Source: Rufibacter tibetensis (lineage in GTDB: Bacteria > Bacteroidota > Bacteroidia > Cytophagales > Hymenobacteraceae). From it: a stretch of DNA of 64,000 nt. Each line of letters opens with the position of its first letter. Positions within the stretch are counted from its first letter, which is position 1. The stretch spans positions 4,036,001-4,100,000 of the forward strand of contig NZ_CP012643.1 in the NCBI RefSeq assembly GCF_001310085.1, read 5' to 3'. Both the position numbers and the translations under genes were made by a program. The notes below the pieces were generated by a model that worked only from the letters and a program-made list of their open reading frames with translations, did no database searches and was not told the origin of the DNA. Shown here piece after piece: positions 8,731 through 17,147 of this stretch.

Positions 8731-8813
8731 AGTTTTTTGCTCGGGTTTTAAGGCCTCAAAAATAGAGGCAAAAATGCTGTAATACAAATATGCTTTTAAG
8801 AGATTCTACGTGG

Positions 8814-8850
8814 TATTTTGGCTTGTTTTCAAAAAATAAGGCCAAAAATA
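8814..8850. repeat. Imperfect palindrome of the GGCTTGTTTT family
   Basis: TATTTTGGCTTGTTTTC is followed by its imperfect complement ending AAGGCCAAAAATA. It lies in the 138-base spacer upstream of aceF and downstream of the histidine phosphatase gene. Confidence 0.6.
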
Positions 8851-8868
8851 AGAATCTTGTTCAATAAT

Positions 8869-9483
8869 TTAGGTCAAATGTGACACATCGGCAAAACGCT
8901 CAACCCAGAACATAGAGCCGGTAAAGTTAAGCTCATAAAGGCAAAGGTTCTGGTGCACAAACCTATCCATCTGGTGCAGCGGGTATCTGAGTAGTTGGGC
9001 CAGAAGAACCCGCATGGCTCTGCCGTGCATGCACACCAGAATAGTTTTCTCCTCGGGCCGGGAAAGAATCAACTCTACAACCGGCTTCTGGCGGTCGGCT
9101 ACCATCTGAGGGCTTTCTCCCCCTTCAATGGGCACATGAGTTTCTCCATTCTGCCAGCGGCGCAGCATGTCAAAGTAATACGCGTCTTCCTCTGGAGTGA
9201 TCCGGGTACCCTCACGATTCCCCCAACTGATCTCATTCAGGCCGGCGTGACGCTCATGCGGAATGCCCAGATCTATAAACCCCTGTACGCTCTGCACGCT
9301 GCGTTGCAGGACTGAGGTATAGATTTTATCAAAGGCAATGCTTTGATAGGCCTGAAAGAACTTATCGGCTTGCAAGCGTCCGGTTTCATTTAAGGAACTG
9401 TCAATGCCGCTTCCCTGCACAATCCCCTGCAAGTTGAGGTCGGTTTGGCCGTGGCGGACGAGGTAGATTTTTTTGAGGCTCAA
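8869..9483 (-). CDS. Histidine phosphatase family protein
   Basis: 204 residues with the branch-1 histidine phosphatase signature YLVRHGQTDLN near the N-terminus (phosphorylated His11) and the second catalytic His in VCMHGRAMRVLL. This superfamily includes phosphoglycerate mutases, alpha-ribazole phosphatase (CobC) and small-molecule phosphatases; sequence alone does not give the substrate. No signal peptide, so cytoplasmic. It is divergent from the hotdog thioesterase gene across a 52-base spacer, so the two promoters must overlap. Confidence 0.9.
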   Translation of the reverse strand: MSLKKIYLVRHGQTDLNLQGIVQGSGIDSSLNETGRLQADKFFQAYQSIAFDKIYTSVLQRSVQSVQGFIDLGIPHERHAGLNEISWGNREGTRITPEEDAYYFDMLRRWQNGETHVPIEGGESPQMVADRQKPVVELILSRPEEKTILVCMHGRAMRVLLAQLLRYPLHQMDRFVHQNLCLYELNFTGSMFWVERFADVSHLT

Positions 9484-9535
9484 TTTTAAGCTAATTTGCA
9501 GGCCCTAAGATAGGCCATAAATACGAGAACTACGG

Positions 9536-9955
9536 ATGAAAAGTCGCGCAGATGTGTCCCTGGAAAAGCTAAATGCCTGGAATAAAAACACCTTGGGCGA
9601 GCACCTGGGTATGGAGTACACTGAGATTGGCGAAGATTACCTCGTTGGCCGGATGCCGGTAGACCACCGTACCCACCAGCCGCTGGGACTTTTGCACGGC
9701 GGCGCCTCCGTAGCCTTGGCTGAAACCTTGGGAAGCGTTGGCGCCACCATGTACTTGGATCTGGAAAAACAGTACTGCGTAGGATTGGAGATTAATGCCA
9801 ACCACATCAAAAGTGTCCGCAGTGGGTATGTGTACGGCAAAGCCACTGCGATTCACGTAGGCCGCAAGACCCAAGTCTGGGAAATCCGTATTACCTCCGA
9901 AACCGGTGATTTGGTCTGTATCAGCCGCATCACCATGGCCGTTCTGGATAGATAG
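9536..9955 (+). CDS. Hotdog-fold thioesterase, probable 1,4-dihydroxy-2-naphthoyl-CoA hydrolase
   Basis: 139 residues of the PaaI/MenI hotdog family. The motif LLHGGASVALAETLGSVG supplies the helix and acidic residue (Glu) typical of DHNA-CoA and 4-hydroxybenzoyl-CoA thioesterases. It is the first gene of the menaquinone cluster; menF begins 6 bases after its stop, so co-transcription and a MenI role (releasing 1,4-dihydroxy-2-naphthoate from CoA) are a reasonable inference. A general phenylacetyl-type thioesterase remains possible. Confidence 0.85.
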   Translation: MKSRADVSLEKLNAWNKNTLGEHLGMEYTEIGEDYLVGRMPVDHRTHQPLGLLHGGASVALAETLGSVGATMYLDLEKQYCVGLEINANHIKSVRSGYVYGKATAIHVGRKTQVWEIRITSETGDLVCISRITMAVLDR

Positions 9956-9961
9956 AAGTAC

Positions 9962-11179
9962 ATGTCCCAAGATAACCGATCTGTTTTCCCACTTACCTCT
10001 GATTCTTCTCCTGAAGAAACGGCTTTCAAAATTTTTCAGGCAGCCTTGGGTGCAACTTTACCCGTGGCGCTTTGGCGATTACCTAATACCAGGGAAGCAC
10101 AAGCCTTGGTTTCTGCCGAAGTAAAGCACACCTTGCCTTCCATGGAAGGCCCACAGAGCGGATTCGCCTTTTATCCTTTTCAGTCTTCAGGAGCTGTCCC
10201 CGTTACTTTTTTACCTGCAGACTTGTACTTCTCAGGCAAGGCTGGTGTTTCCCCGCAGATAGGAGAGGCGGTACTGCCCACAAGCTTTTGGGCCGATTTC
10301 CAGAAAACGGGTCAAAAGCAAAGCAATATCCTGGAGTGGCCCAGCCACCCGGAAGGAACGGTGAAGCCCATTACCCGAGATGTGTTTGAAGTGAGCGGAG
10401 CCAAGGCAATTAAGGCCATGCAGTCCGGGTGCCTGGATAAAGTAGTATTATCCCGCACCAAAACGCTGCCTTTGTTTGAAGGCTTTGATTTGCTGCATGC
10501 CTTTACCCAACTCACCCAACTTTACCCAACAGCCTTTGTCTCCTTAGTCTCCATTCCGGGCATCGGAACCTGGTTAGGGGCAACACCCGAGTTGTTGGTG
10601 CAGGTAGACAGCTATCGGGTGTTTCGGACAGTGGCTTTGGCGGGCACCCAACCGGTTATGGAAGGTCTGACACCCGCTGATGCCATCTGGCGACAAAAAG
10701 AAATTGAGGAGCAGGCTTTGGTACAACGGTACATTGTAAGCTGCTTCCGGCACCTGCGCCTTCGGGAGTACGTGGAAATGGGACCCCGCACCATCATGGC
10801 CGGAAATTTGTTGCATCTCCGCACCGACTTCAGCGCTGCTATGGATGAAGTGGGTTTCCCAAAACTAGGTACTCAAATGCTGGAATTGCTGCACCCCACT
10901 TCAGCCGTAGGAGGAATGCCCAAAGCGGCCGCTCTGCAGATGATAGGTGAACTTGAACAACATGACCGGAGGTACTACAGCGGTTTTTTGGGTCCTGTAC
11001 AGCTGGGGCAGGAAACCAATTTATTTGTGAATCTGCGGTGCGTGGAGTTGGGTCAAGATACCGTTACCGCCTATGCCGGAGCCGGCATGACCGCTGACTC
11101 TATCCCGGCCAAAGAATGGGTTGAAACCGAACTCAAAATGCAAACCGTGCTTCGCCTTTTTCAAGCGTCTGAATCATGA
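9962..11179 (+). CDS. menF: Isochorismate synthase MenF
   Basis: 405-residue chorismate-binding enzyme. Conserved blocks include KVVLSRTKTLPL, GTWLGATPELLV, AGTQPV, and LHPTSAVGGMPKAAAL near the active site, all typical of isochorismate synthases. It turns chorismate into isochorismate, the first committed step of menaquinone synthesis. Its TGA overlaps the ATG of menD (ATGA), showing translational coupling. The N-terminal 100 residues are variable, as in other family members. Confidence 0.94.
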   Translation: MSQDNRSVFPLTSDSSPEETAFKIFQAALGATLPVALWRLPNTREAQALVSAEVKHTLPSMEGPQSGFAFYPFQSSGAVPVTFLPADLYFSGKAGVSPQIGEAVLPTSFWADFQKTGQKQSNILEWPSHPEGTVKPITRDVFEVSGAKAIKAMQSGCLDKVVLSRTKTLPLFEGFDLLHAFTQLTQLYPTAFVSLVSIPGIGTWLGATPELLVQVDSYRVFRTVALAGTQPVMEGLTPADAIWRQKEIEEQALVQRYIVSCFRHLRLREYVEMGPRTIMAGNLLHLRTDFSAAMDEVGFPKLGTQMLELLHPTSAVGGMPKAAALQMIGELEQHDRRYYSGFLGPVQLGQETNLFVNLRCVELGQDTVTAYAGAGMTADSIPAKEWVETELKMQTVLRLFQASES

Positions 11180-12888
11180 TTTTACAAGCTGTCATAGATA
11201 TTGCCGAGATCTGCGCCCGCAAGGGGGTAGAGGATATTGTGTTGTCGCCAGGTTCACGGTGTGCCCCTTTAACCTTAGCTTTTGCGAGACACCCGCAGCT
11301 GCGCGTGCGTACCGTGCCAGATGAGCGGAGTGCTGCTTTCATTGGCTTAGGAATAGCGCAGCAAACGGGCAAACCTGTAGTATTAGTTTGTACTTCCGGA
11401 ACGGCGGCGTACAACTACGCTCCGGCGGTTGCGGAAGCCTTTTACCAGAACATTCCCATGCTGGTTCTCACCGCAGACAGACCCCCTGAATGGATAGATC
11501 AGCTGGACGGACAGACCATCCGGCAATCTCATATTTATGGTGGGCACGTGAAACGGAGCTTTGACTTTCCGGTAGATACAGAGCATTCTGATGCCCAGTG
11601 GTATGCCAGCCGTTTGTTAAATGAAGCCTTGAATGAGGTGATGTCTTTTCCGGAGGGGCCGGTGCAGGTGAATATCCCGTTGCGGGAGCCGTTTTACCCG
11701 GAGCCGGGCGAGGAATTTGCGTACTCCTCAAACGTAAAGATCATAGAAGAGTTGCCTTCCGGCTTTGGATTGCCTTCAAACGTGTGGAATAACCTTAAGA
11801 AAGAGCTGCAGCAGTACAAAAGAGTGTTGGTGGTGGCTGGTCAGGGTAGAAGAAATGAACTTTTGTACTCAGCCATCCAACGTTTTTGTCAGGCAACTGG
11901 AGCTGTCTTTGTGGCAGATACCATCAGCAACCAGCAGGTGGCAGGGGAGACCATTAACTACCATGATGTTTTCCTGGGGGCAAAGCACCTGCACGAGGCT
12001 GAAAGGCTTAAACCAGATTTGTTTATTACCTTTCATAAATCGCTGATTTCTAAAAATCTGAAGTTGTTCCTGCGCAAGCAGAAAGGGTTGCAGCATTGGC
12101 ACGTGCAACAAGCCGGAATGGTAGCAGATACGTTCCAGTCCTTAACCCGAATCATCAGAACCACCCCACAGGATTTTTTTCAAAACCTAGGGCAAAATGG
12201 AGAGGGTTTGCAGGTCTCTCCAACTTTCAGCCATGCTTGGTTTGAGCTGGAAAATCAGGGTAAATCAGTTTTGGAGCGTTTTCTGAAAAACAGCTCTTTT
12301 TCAGAATTCAAGGCGTGCCATCAGGTGCTAAGAAGCCTGCCTTCCAATAGCCTCCTGCACTTGGCCAACAGCATGAGCGTGCGCTATGCCAACCTCATCG
12401 GCGTTGCTGAGATAGAAGGGGTGGAAGTATTTGCCAACCGGGGAACTAGCGGCATTGACGGAAGCACAAGTACGGCCGTTGGGTCAGCATTAAGCACTGA
12501 TAAACTTGTAACCTTGGTGACCGGCGACATGGCCTTTCTGTATGACCGGAATGCCCTTTGGCACAATTACCTCCCCAAGAACCTGCGCATTGTAGTTCTT
12601 AACAACCATGGCGGAGGAATTTTCCGGATGATTGAAGGCCCGCGCAGTCAGCCTGAGTTGCGTCCTTTCTTTGAAACCGAACAGCGGCAAACCGCCCAAA
12701 AAACAGCGGAAGACATGGGGCTGACTTATCACAGGGTTTCTGAGGAATTGGACTTGGCCGCATTGCTGCCATCATTCTTTGACCCCACGCAGGGTGCTCA
12801 GTTGATTGAAATTGAGACAGATAGCGCTGAAAACTTTGGTATTTTCTCTTCCTATAGAGAGCAGGTCGCTAAGGATATTAAGTTATAG
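11176..12888 (+). CDS. menD: MenD, SEPHCHC synthase
   Basis: 570 residues, the usual length for 2-succinyl-5-enolpyruvyl-6-hydroxy-3-cyclohexene-1-carboxylate synthase. It has the N-terminal SPGSRCAPLTLAF block, the thiamine-diphosphate Glu in CTSGTAAYNYAPAVAEAF, and the C-terminal ThDP/Mg motif GDMAFLYDRNALWHN continuing to LNNHGGGIF. It joins isochorismate and 2-oxoglutarate. The start overlaps the menF stop by four bases. The next gene begins about 100 bases further on. Confidence 0.96.
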   Translation: MILQAVIDIAEICARKGVEDIVLSPGSRCAPLTLAFARHPQLRVRTVPDERSAAFIGLGIAQQTGKPVVLVCTSGTAAYNYAPAVAEAFYQNIPMLVLTADRPPEWIDQLDGQTIRQSHIYGGHVKRSFDFPVDTEHSDAQWYASRLLNEALNEVMSFPEGPVQVNIPLREPFYPEPGEEFAYSSNVKIIEELPSGFGLPSNVWNNLKKELQQYKRVLVVAGQGRRNELLYSAIQRFCQATGAVFVADTISNQQVAGETINYHDVFLGAKHLHEAERLKPDLFITFHKSLISKNLKLFLRKQKGLQHWHVQQAGMVADTFQSLTRIIRTTPQDFFQNLGQNGEGLQVSPTFSHAWFELENQGKSVLERFLKNSSFSEFKACHQVLRSLPSNSLLHLANSMSVRYANLIGVAEIEGVEVFANRGTSGIDGSTSTAVGSALSTDKLVTLVTGDMAFLYDRNALWHNYLPKNLRIVVLNNHGGGIFRMIEGPRSQPELRPFFETEQRQTAQKTAEDMGLTYHRVSEELDLAALLPSFFDPTQGAQLIEIETDSAENFGIFSSYREQVAKDIKL

Positions 12889-12930
12889 AATCTATCTAAG
12901 GATTATTTGCAACATTTAACAAAGTTTTAA

Positions 12931-12960
12931 TTGACTTAAGCATAAATAAGATGTAAATTC
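12931..12960 (+). promoter_or_regulatory. Probable promoter of first doxX gene
   Basis: TTG at 12931-12933 and TAAATTC at 12954-12960, spaced by 20 bases, approximate the Bacteroidota -33/-7 pair. It suggests that the doxX gene has its own promoter inside the menaquinone cluster. Confidence 0.4.
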
Positions 12961-12966
12961 ATAATG

Positions 12967-12994
12967 GAGACGCTGCTGTAAAGGCGTGAAAATC
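12967..12994 (+). promoter_or_regulatory. Conserved hairpin leader before doxX-1
   Basis: GGAGACGCTGCTGTAAAGGC followed by GTGAAAATC and the ATG at 12995. It matches the leader of the second doxX gene (13635-13662) in sequence and in distance to the ATG. ACGC/GCGT can pair around a loop containing GTAA. Confidence 0.55.
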
Positions 12995-13516
12995 ATGGAG
13001 TTTACGAAAGACGTTGAGAAATGGCATCACAAACACAGAGTGGTGCTCTATGACTACGGCCGGATAGCGTTAGGGTGCTTTCTATTATTTAAGGGGGTGC
13101 AGTTTCTTTTCAATACAACTGCTCTTGAGCAAATCCTTTTAGACAGCCAACTGTATTCCATTGCCACTTTTCTGGCTTATACTATAGCCATCATCCACGT
13201 AATTGGTGGGTTGATGATTATGGTGGGATGGCATACCCGCATTGCCTGCATTGTTCAAATTCCTATTGTGATGTGCGCAGTCTTGTTTTTCAGTCCCGCA
13301 CACGACCTGTTCTCGCTTTACTCTCCCTTCGCGGTAGCCTTGTACACCCTGGTATTTCTTTGCATTTATGTAGTGGGTGGCTCCGGCTATTATTCTTTTG
13401 ACCATAAAGCGGTCATGGAAAAGAAGCACCTACTTAAAAAGCATAAATCTCAGGGGCTAAAGGCTCGCTTGAAAAAAGAAGACCATGTAATGAACACTGG
13501 TCTTCCTCAGTTGTGA
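12995..13516 (+). CDS. DoxX-family membrane protein (paralogue 1)
   Basis: 173 residues with four predicted membrane helices and the DoxX-like pattern YDYGRIALGCFLLFKGVQF, then HVIGGLMI, QIP and GGSGYYSFDH. The start is placed at the ATG at 12995 because the second paralogue begins the same way (MExx/MNxx then YDYGRI) at identical distance from the conserved leader; a GTG nine bases upstream is inside that leader. DoxX proteins are small quinone-linked or redox-linked membrane proteins in some systems (for example thiosulfate:quinone oxidoreductase), but most have no known role. The position between menD and menB suggests a link with menaquinone. Confidence 0.85.
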   Translation: MEFTKDVEKWHHKHRVVLYDYGRIALGCFLLFKGVQFLFNTTALEQILLDSQLYSIATFLAYTIAIIHVIGGLMIMVGWHTRIACIVQIPIVMCAVLFFSPAHDLFSLYSPFAVALYTLVFLCIYVVGGSGYYSFDHKAVMEKKHLLKKHKSQGLKARLKKEDHVMNTGLPQL

Positions 13517-13634
13517 TGGTTCACTGTGGCATAATCCTATCTGCTAAGGAGGATCAATCTCCGTTATTTGACTTTTCAAATTAAGTCAAATTGCTTATCT
13601 GCTTCACCAACTATGCTTCATGTATACTTCTTTG

Positions 13635-13662
13635 GAGGCGCTACCGTAATAGCGTGACAAAT
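13635..13662 (+). promoter_or_regulatory. Conserved hairpin leader before doxX-2
   Basis: GGAGGCGCTACCGTAATAGC then GTGACAAAT and the ATG at 13663. CGCTA and TAGCG form a perfect 5-base stem around CCGTAA. Nearly the same sequence, at the same spacing, precedes the first doxX gene. Confidence 0.55.
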
Positions 13663-14130
13663 ATGAATTGGGTACAGCAAGTAGATCAGTGGCAAAATCA
13701 ACACCGCCCCGTGGCCTATGACTACGGTAGAATTATTCTGGGCCTTTTTATCCTTTACAAGGGCCTTACATTTATTGCAGACACCTCGGCATTGGCAGAG
13801 ATCATCCAGAACAGCCAATTCAAGTTTCTGGCTCTAGGGTTGGCGCACTACGTGGCCTTTGCCCACCTGGTGGGAGGAGTCCTGATTGCCATTGGGTTGA
13901 TTACCCGAGTAGCGGTTGGCTTTCAGATACCAATTTTGATTGGTGCAGTATTTTTCTTTAATCCTGGCCAAGGCTTTTTCTCTGTTAACCCTCAGTTTGC
14001 TATTTCACTAATCACGCTCATTGCCCTTATCTTTTATTTTGTAGGCGGCTCGGGTTATTACTCAGTAGATCACAGATTTGAGTCGAACGAGAAAAAACTG
14101 CAACAGAAAAAAACGGGCTTGTCCGCTTAA
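13663..14130 (+). CDS. DoxX-family membrane protein (paralogue 2)
   Basis: 155 residues, clearly paralogous to the preceding gene: both share an xxYDYGRIxLG start, a KG segment, HxxGG, QIP and a GGSGYYSxDH end. Four membrane helices are likely. Translation from a TTG at 13591 would add a 24-residue stretch that covers the conserved leader, so the ATG at 13663 is preferred. The C-terminus is shorter than paralogue 1, which has a basic tail. Tandem duplication including the leader, followed by divergence, is the simplest origin. Function unknown; possible quinone link from context. Confidence 0.85.
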   Translation: MNWVQQVDQWQNQHRPVAYDYGRIILGLFILYKGLTFIADTSALAEIIQNSQFKFLALGLAHYVAFAHLVGGVLIAIGLITRVAVGFQIPILIGAVFFFNPGQGFFSVNPQFAISLITLIALIFYFVGGSGYYSVDHRFESNEKKLQQKKTGLSA

Positions 14131-14160
14131 AAATTTAGTGGCAGAACTCTTTTCTCCGCC

Positions 14161-14168
14161 TACCTTTG
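14161..14168 (+). promoter_or_regulatory. -7 element of menB promoter
   Basis: Exact TACCTTTG match. Transcription would start near 14173, leaving a leader of 24 or 57 bases depending on the chosen menB start. Confidence 0.6.
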
Positions 14169-14229
14169 TGTAATCCTGCAAGGGCATTGTACATTTATGC
14201 CCGCAAAAGTTTCACCAAAACTGAGGTTC

Positions 14230-15054
14230 ATGCAAAGCACATTCAACTGGACAACCCTAAAAGAATACCAAGAGATACTTTTTCAATTTTATAACGGCAT
14301 TGCCAAAATAAGCATCAACCGGCCCCACGTGCACAATGCGTTCACCCCCCGCACCGTAGCCGAGATGATAGATGCCATGAACATCTGCCGTGACAATGCT
14401 GAAATTGGAGTCATCATTTTAACCGGCGAAGGCGGCAAGGCCTTCTGCTCAGGAGGTGACCAAAGCGTACGCGGACACGGGGGCTATATAGGGGAAGATA
14501 CCGTTCCTCGCCTGAACGTGCTGGACCTGCAGATGCAGATCCGCCGCATTCCTAAGCCCGTGATAGCCATGGTGGCTGGTTGGGCTATTGGTGGCGGACA
14601 CGTATTGCACGTGGTTTGTGATCTTTCCATTGCTGCAGAAAACGCCCGTTTTGGCCAAACTGGTCCTAAAGTAGGTTCCTTTGACGGAGGTTTTGGGGCA
14701 TCTTACCTGGCCCGTATAGTTGGCCAGAAAAAAGCCCGCGAGATCTGGTACCTGTGTGACCAGTACAATGCCCAGGAAGCTCTTGACATGGGCTTGGTAA
14801 ATAAAGTGGTTCCATTAGAGCAACTGGAAGAGACTACGGTAGAGTGGTGCCAGAAAATTCTGGAGAAAAGCCCTCTGGCTCTGCGCATGCTTAAAGCCTC
14901 TTTCAATGCGGAGCTAGACGGCCAGTCAGGTATCCAGCAATTGGCCGGAGATGCCACTTTGCTGTATTATCTGTCTGACGAAGCTAAGGAAGGGAAGAAT
15001 GCTTTCCTTGAGAAGCGTAAACCTGATTTCTCCAAGTACCCTAAATTCCCATGA
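14230..15054 (+). CDS. menB: MenB, 1,4-dihydroxy-2-naphthoyl-CoA synthase
   Basis: 274 residues from MQSTFNW; an upstream in-frame ATG at 14197 would add 11 residues, but the family normally starts just before the FNW segment. Crotonase fold with oxyanion-hole blocks [12 protein letters not shown] and [17 protein letters not shown], and the MenB-specific [20 protein letters not shown]. It cyclises o-succinylbenzoyl-CoA. It has its own promoter and a strong terminator, so it is transcribed separately from menF-menD. Confidence 0.95.
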   Translation: MQSTFNWTTLKEYQEILFQFYNGIAKISINRPHVHNAFTPRTVAEMIDAMNICRDNAEIGVIILTGEGGKAFCSGGDQSVRGHGGYIGEDTVPRLNVLDLQMQIRRIPKPVIAMVAGWAIGGGHVLHVVCDLSIAAENARFGQTGPKVGSFDGGFGASYLARIVGQKKAREIWYLCDQYNAQEALDMGLVNKVVPLEQLEETTVEWCQKILEKSPLALRMLKASFNAELDGQSGIQQLAGDATLLYYLSDEAKEGKNAFLEKRKPDFSKYPKFP

Positions 15055-15085
15055 TTTAGATAATGAGATCTAGACATTAAATTCT

Positions 15086-15128
15086 AAAATGGCCTTGAAT
15101 CTTCCAAAGAGAGATTTAAGGCCATTTT
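15086..15128 (+). terminator. Intrinsic terminator after menB
   Basis: AAAATGGCCTTGAATCT and AGATTTAAGGCCATTTT form a 17-base, nearly perfect stem, 31 bases past the menB stop. Confidence 0.85.
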
Positions 15129-15220
15129 GTTTGTGCTCGCTTAAACTTATTTTACTGCTGGTAGTAAGTTTGCTCAAGACTCCGTCTCACATCCATTGTC
15201 TAACTTCTAGCGTCTGATAC

Positions 15221-16315
15221 ATGCCTGACCACCTACTTCTGAATGGTAAGAAATTTTACTTAGATGAAATTCAGCATTATTCCTTCCGCCAAAGTATTCC
15301 ATTGGATGGTTATGAAGCCAAAACCCTGGAGTTTTGCAAGAATTGGCTACAGGGAGTACAGGAGTACCCGGTGCAGACCTCGGGTAGCACGGGTGCGCCT
15401 AAGTTGATAGAACTTAGCCGTGACCGCATGGAAGCCAGTGCGCAGCGTACGTTGCGCATCTTTGACCTTCAGCCCGAAGACAAGGTTCTGGTGTGCATGA
15501 ACACTGAGTACATTGCGGGTATGATGATGTTGGTGCGTGGGTTTGTAGGAAAGCTGCACGTGACTATCATTGAACCCATTGGCAACCCCCTGGCAAGTGT
15601 TGACCCAGAGGCAGAATTTGATTTTGTGGCCATGGTGCCGCTTCAACTGCAGACCATACTGGAGCAGACTCCTGACAAAGTTTCTAAACTGAACCAGATG
15701 AAAGCCATTCTGCTGGGCGGAGCACCCGTAGGGAAAGCATTGGAAATGGCCGTGCAGGTATTAAAGGTACCTGTTTTCCAAAGCTATGGCATGACCGAAA
15801 CCGTTTCCCACATAGCGGTACGGCGTCTTAACGGCCATGAGAAAACAGACTACTACACTGCACCCCCAGAGGTTTTTTTAGGTACAGACAGACGAGGGTG
15901 CCTTACCATCTCTGCAGACGTAACGGGCGGTGACACAATCGTGACGAATGACCTGGTAGAACTGCTGGAAAATAATTCCTTCCGGTGGTTAGGCCGCGCC
16001 GATCATACCGTAAATTCAGGCGGGGTGAAAGTGCAGTTGGAGAAAGTGGAATCCGCACTAGGAGAGGCCCTGGCAGACATGGGCATCTCACGCAGGTTCT
16101 TTGCCGCCGCATTGCCAGATGAGGCGCTAGGTGAGCGCTTGATAGCTGTTTTGGAAGGAAGTCCGCTCACTGATGTGGAAGAAACGAATTTAAAAGGAAA
16201 ACTGAGCAAGTCCCTCTCAAAATACGAAATTCCTAAACAGTTCGGCTATTTGCCCAGGTTGCCAGAAACTGCTACTGGAAAACTTGATCGTCGTAATGGA
16301 ATAACTATGATTTAA
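15221..16315 (+). CDS. menE: o-Succinylbenzoate-CoA ligase type AMP-binding enzyme (MenE)
   Basis: 364 residues, a short adenylate-forming enzyme. It has the phosphate loop TSGSTGAPKLIELS, the QSYGMTETVSHIAVR motif, the hinge Asp region RWLGRADHTVNSGGVKVQLEK and the C-terminal catalytic Lys in TATGKLDRR. The compact size and the genomic position after menB support MenE, which activates o-succinylbenzoate with CoA. menC and menA are not in the window. Separated from menB by a terminator, so probably its own transcript. Confidence 0.9.
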   Translation: MPDHLLLNGKKFYLDEIQHYSFRQSIPLDGYEAKTLEFCKNWLQGVQEYPVQTSGSTGAPKLIELSRDRMEASAQRTLRIFDLQPEDKVLVCMNTEYIAGMMMLVRGFVGKLHVTIIEPIGNPLASVDPEAEFDFVAMVPLQLQTILEQTPDKVSKLNQMKAILLGGAPVGKALEMAVQVLKVPVFQSYGMTETVSHIAVRRLNGHEKTDYYTAPPEVFLGTDRRGCLTISADVTGGDTIVTNDLVELLENNSFRWLGRADHTVNSGGVKVQLEKVESALGEALADMGISRRFFAAALPDEALGERLIAVLEGSPLTDVEETNLKGKLSKSLSKYEIPKQFGYLPRLPETATGKLDRRNGITMI

Positions 16316-16322
16316 ACGTTTA

Positions 16323-16345
16323 GGGCCTGTTTTGAAGAAAGGCTC
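16323..16345. repeat. Degenerate palindrome of the GGCCTGTTTT family
   Basis: GGGCCTGTTTTGAAGAAAGGCTC eight bases after the menE stop; arms GGGCCT/AGGCTC pair imperfectly. May serve as a weak terminator. Confidence 0.45.
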
Positions 16346-16470
16346 TGCTTTGCGGTCGGGCGGATTAGTAGTATAGTTCATCCTCATTAATATAACAGCA
16401 AAGTAATATAGTGAAAGTTGGATTTAAACCCGCCTGACGTAAAGGTTTTGTTAGGCGTAGAGACTACTTT

Positions 16471-17076
16471 CTACTCCTTCTGACCTGTGTATACTGGTGG
16501 TGGCAAAGAATTAGGTGGCAAGGGGTGCAATGGCAGCACATGTTTTCTTACTATACTATCAAAAGCAGCTATTAGAGAAGCTGTGTCTACTGCTGCTGTC
16601 CTCATTTCTTCTGCTATCTTATGCCGAAGCAGGGAATCTGAAACTAATTTCAATGCTCCCTCAGCCTCGCTCGGGGCAAAACTGACTACTGTTTCTTTTC
16701 CCTTAGCATCTGTCAGCAGGAGCATGTACAGAAACCCATGGCTTAGCTCAGTGCCTTTTGTGTCAAACACTAACAACGATGTGTCAGAGGGATATTTTAG
16801 CAACAACTCAGTCAAGGACCCTGTCAGGTTTTTGGCAGTTGACGTATAGGTGCGAAGCGGAGCATTAAATTTGTCTCTTCTGACAAGTGAAACATTGCCA
16901 TCAGATGATAGTTGGTGAATGCTGGCCAGATAAAAATTATACCCACTTCTTTCTTCATTTTCTCTGTACGTGTACTCTACAAGAGCAACATTCTCAATAG
17001 ATATATGCTCCTTTTCTATTCGAATTGGGGAGCAACCGACCAAGAGCAGCAAAATAAGAATGAGGTTATTTTTCAT
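16471..17076 (-). CDS. Hypothetical lipoprotein
   Basis: 201 residues, unrecognised family. The N-terminus MKNNLILILLLLVGC is a short lipoprotein signal with Cys at residue 15. The mature part is mixed alpha/beta without obvious repeats and ends in a Pro-rich tail (HPLPPNSLPPPVYTG). A segment of charged residues at about 130-180 could form a helix. It is flanked by menE (convergent) and by a decayed gene upstream. The neighbouring region is AT-rich and appears recently rearranged. No function can be proposed. Confidence 0.75.
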   Translation of the reverse strand: MKNNLILILLLLVGCSPIRIEKEHISIENVALVEYTYRENEERSGYNFYLASIHQLSSDGNVSLVRRDKFNAPLRTYTSTAKNLTGSLTELLLKYPSDTSLLVFDTKGTELSHGFLYMLLLTDAKGKETVVSFAPSEAEGALKLVSDSLLRHKIAEEMRTAAVDTASLIAAFDSIVRKHVLPLHPLPPNSLPPPVYTGQKE

Positions 17077-17147
17077 CTATTTTCGTCTAAAAAGGCCCTA
17101 AACGTTTGTAGGGAATGTATTAAACCTGTATATCTGAGAAGACTGGA

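Noticed and set aside
12986-12994. GTG as start of the first DoxX gene
   Set aside because: It lies inside the conserved leader, and the paralogue supports the ATG at 12995.
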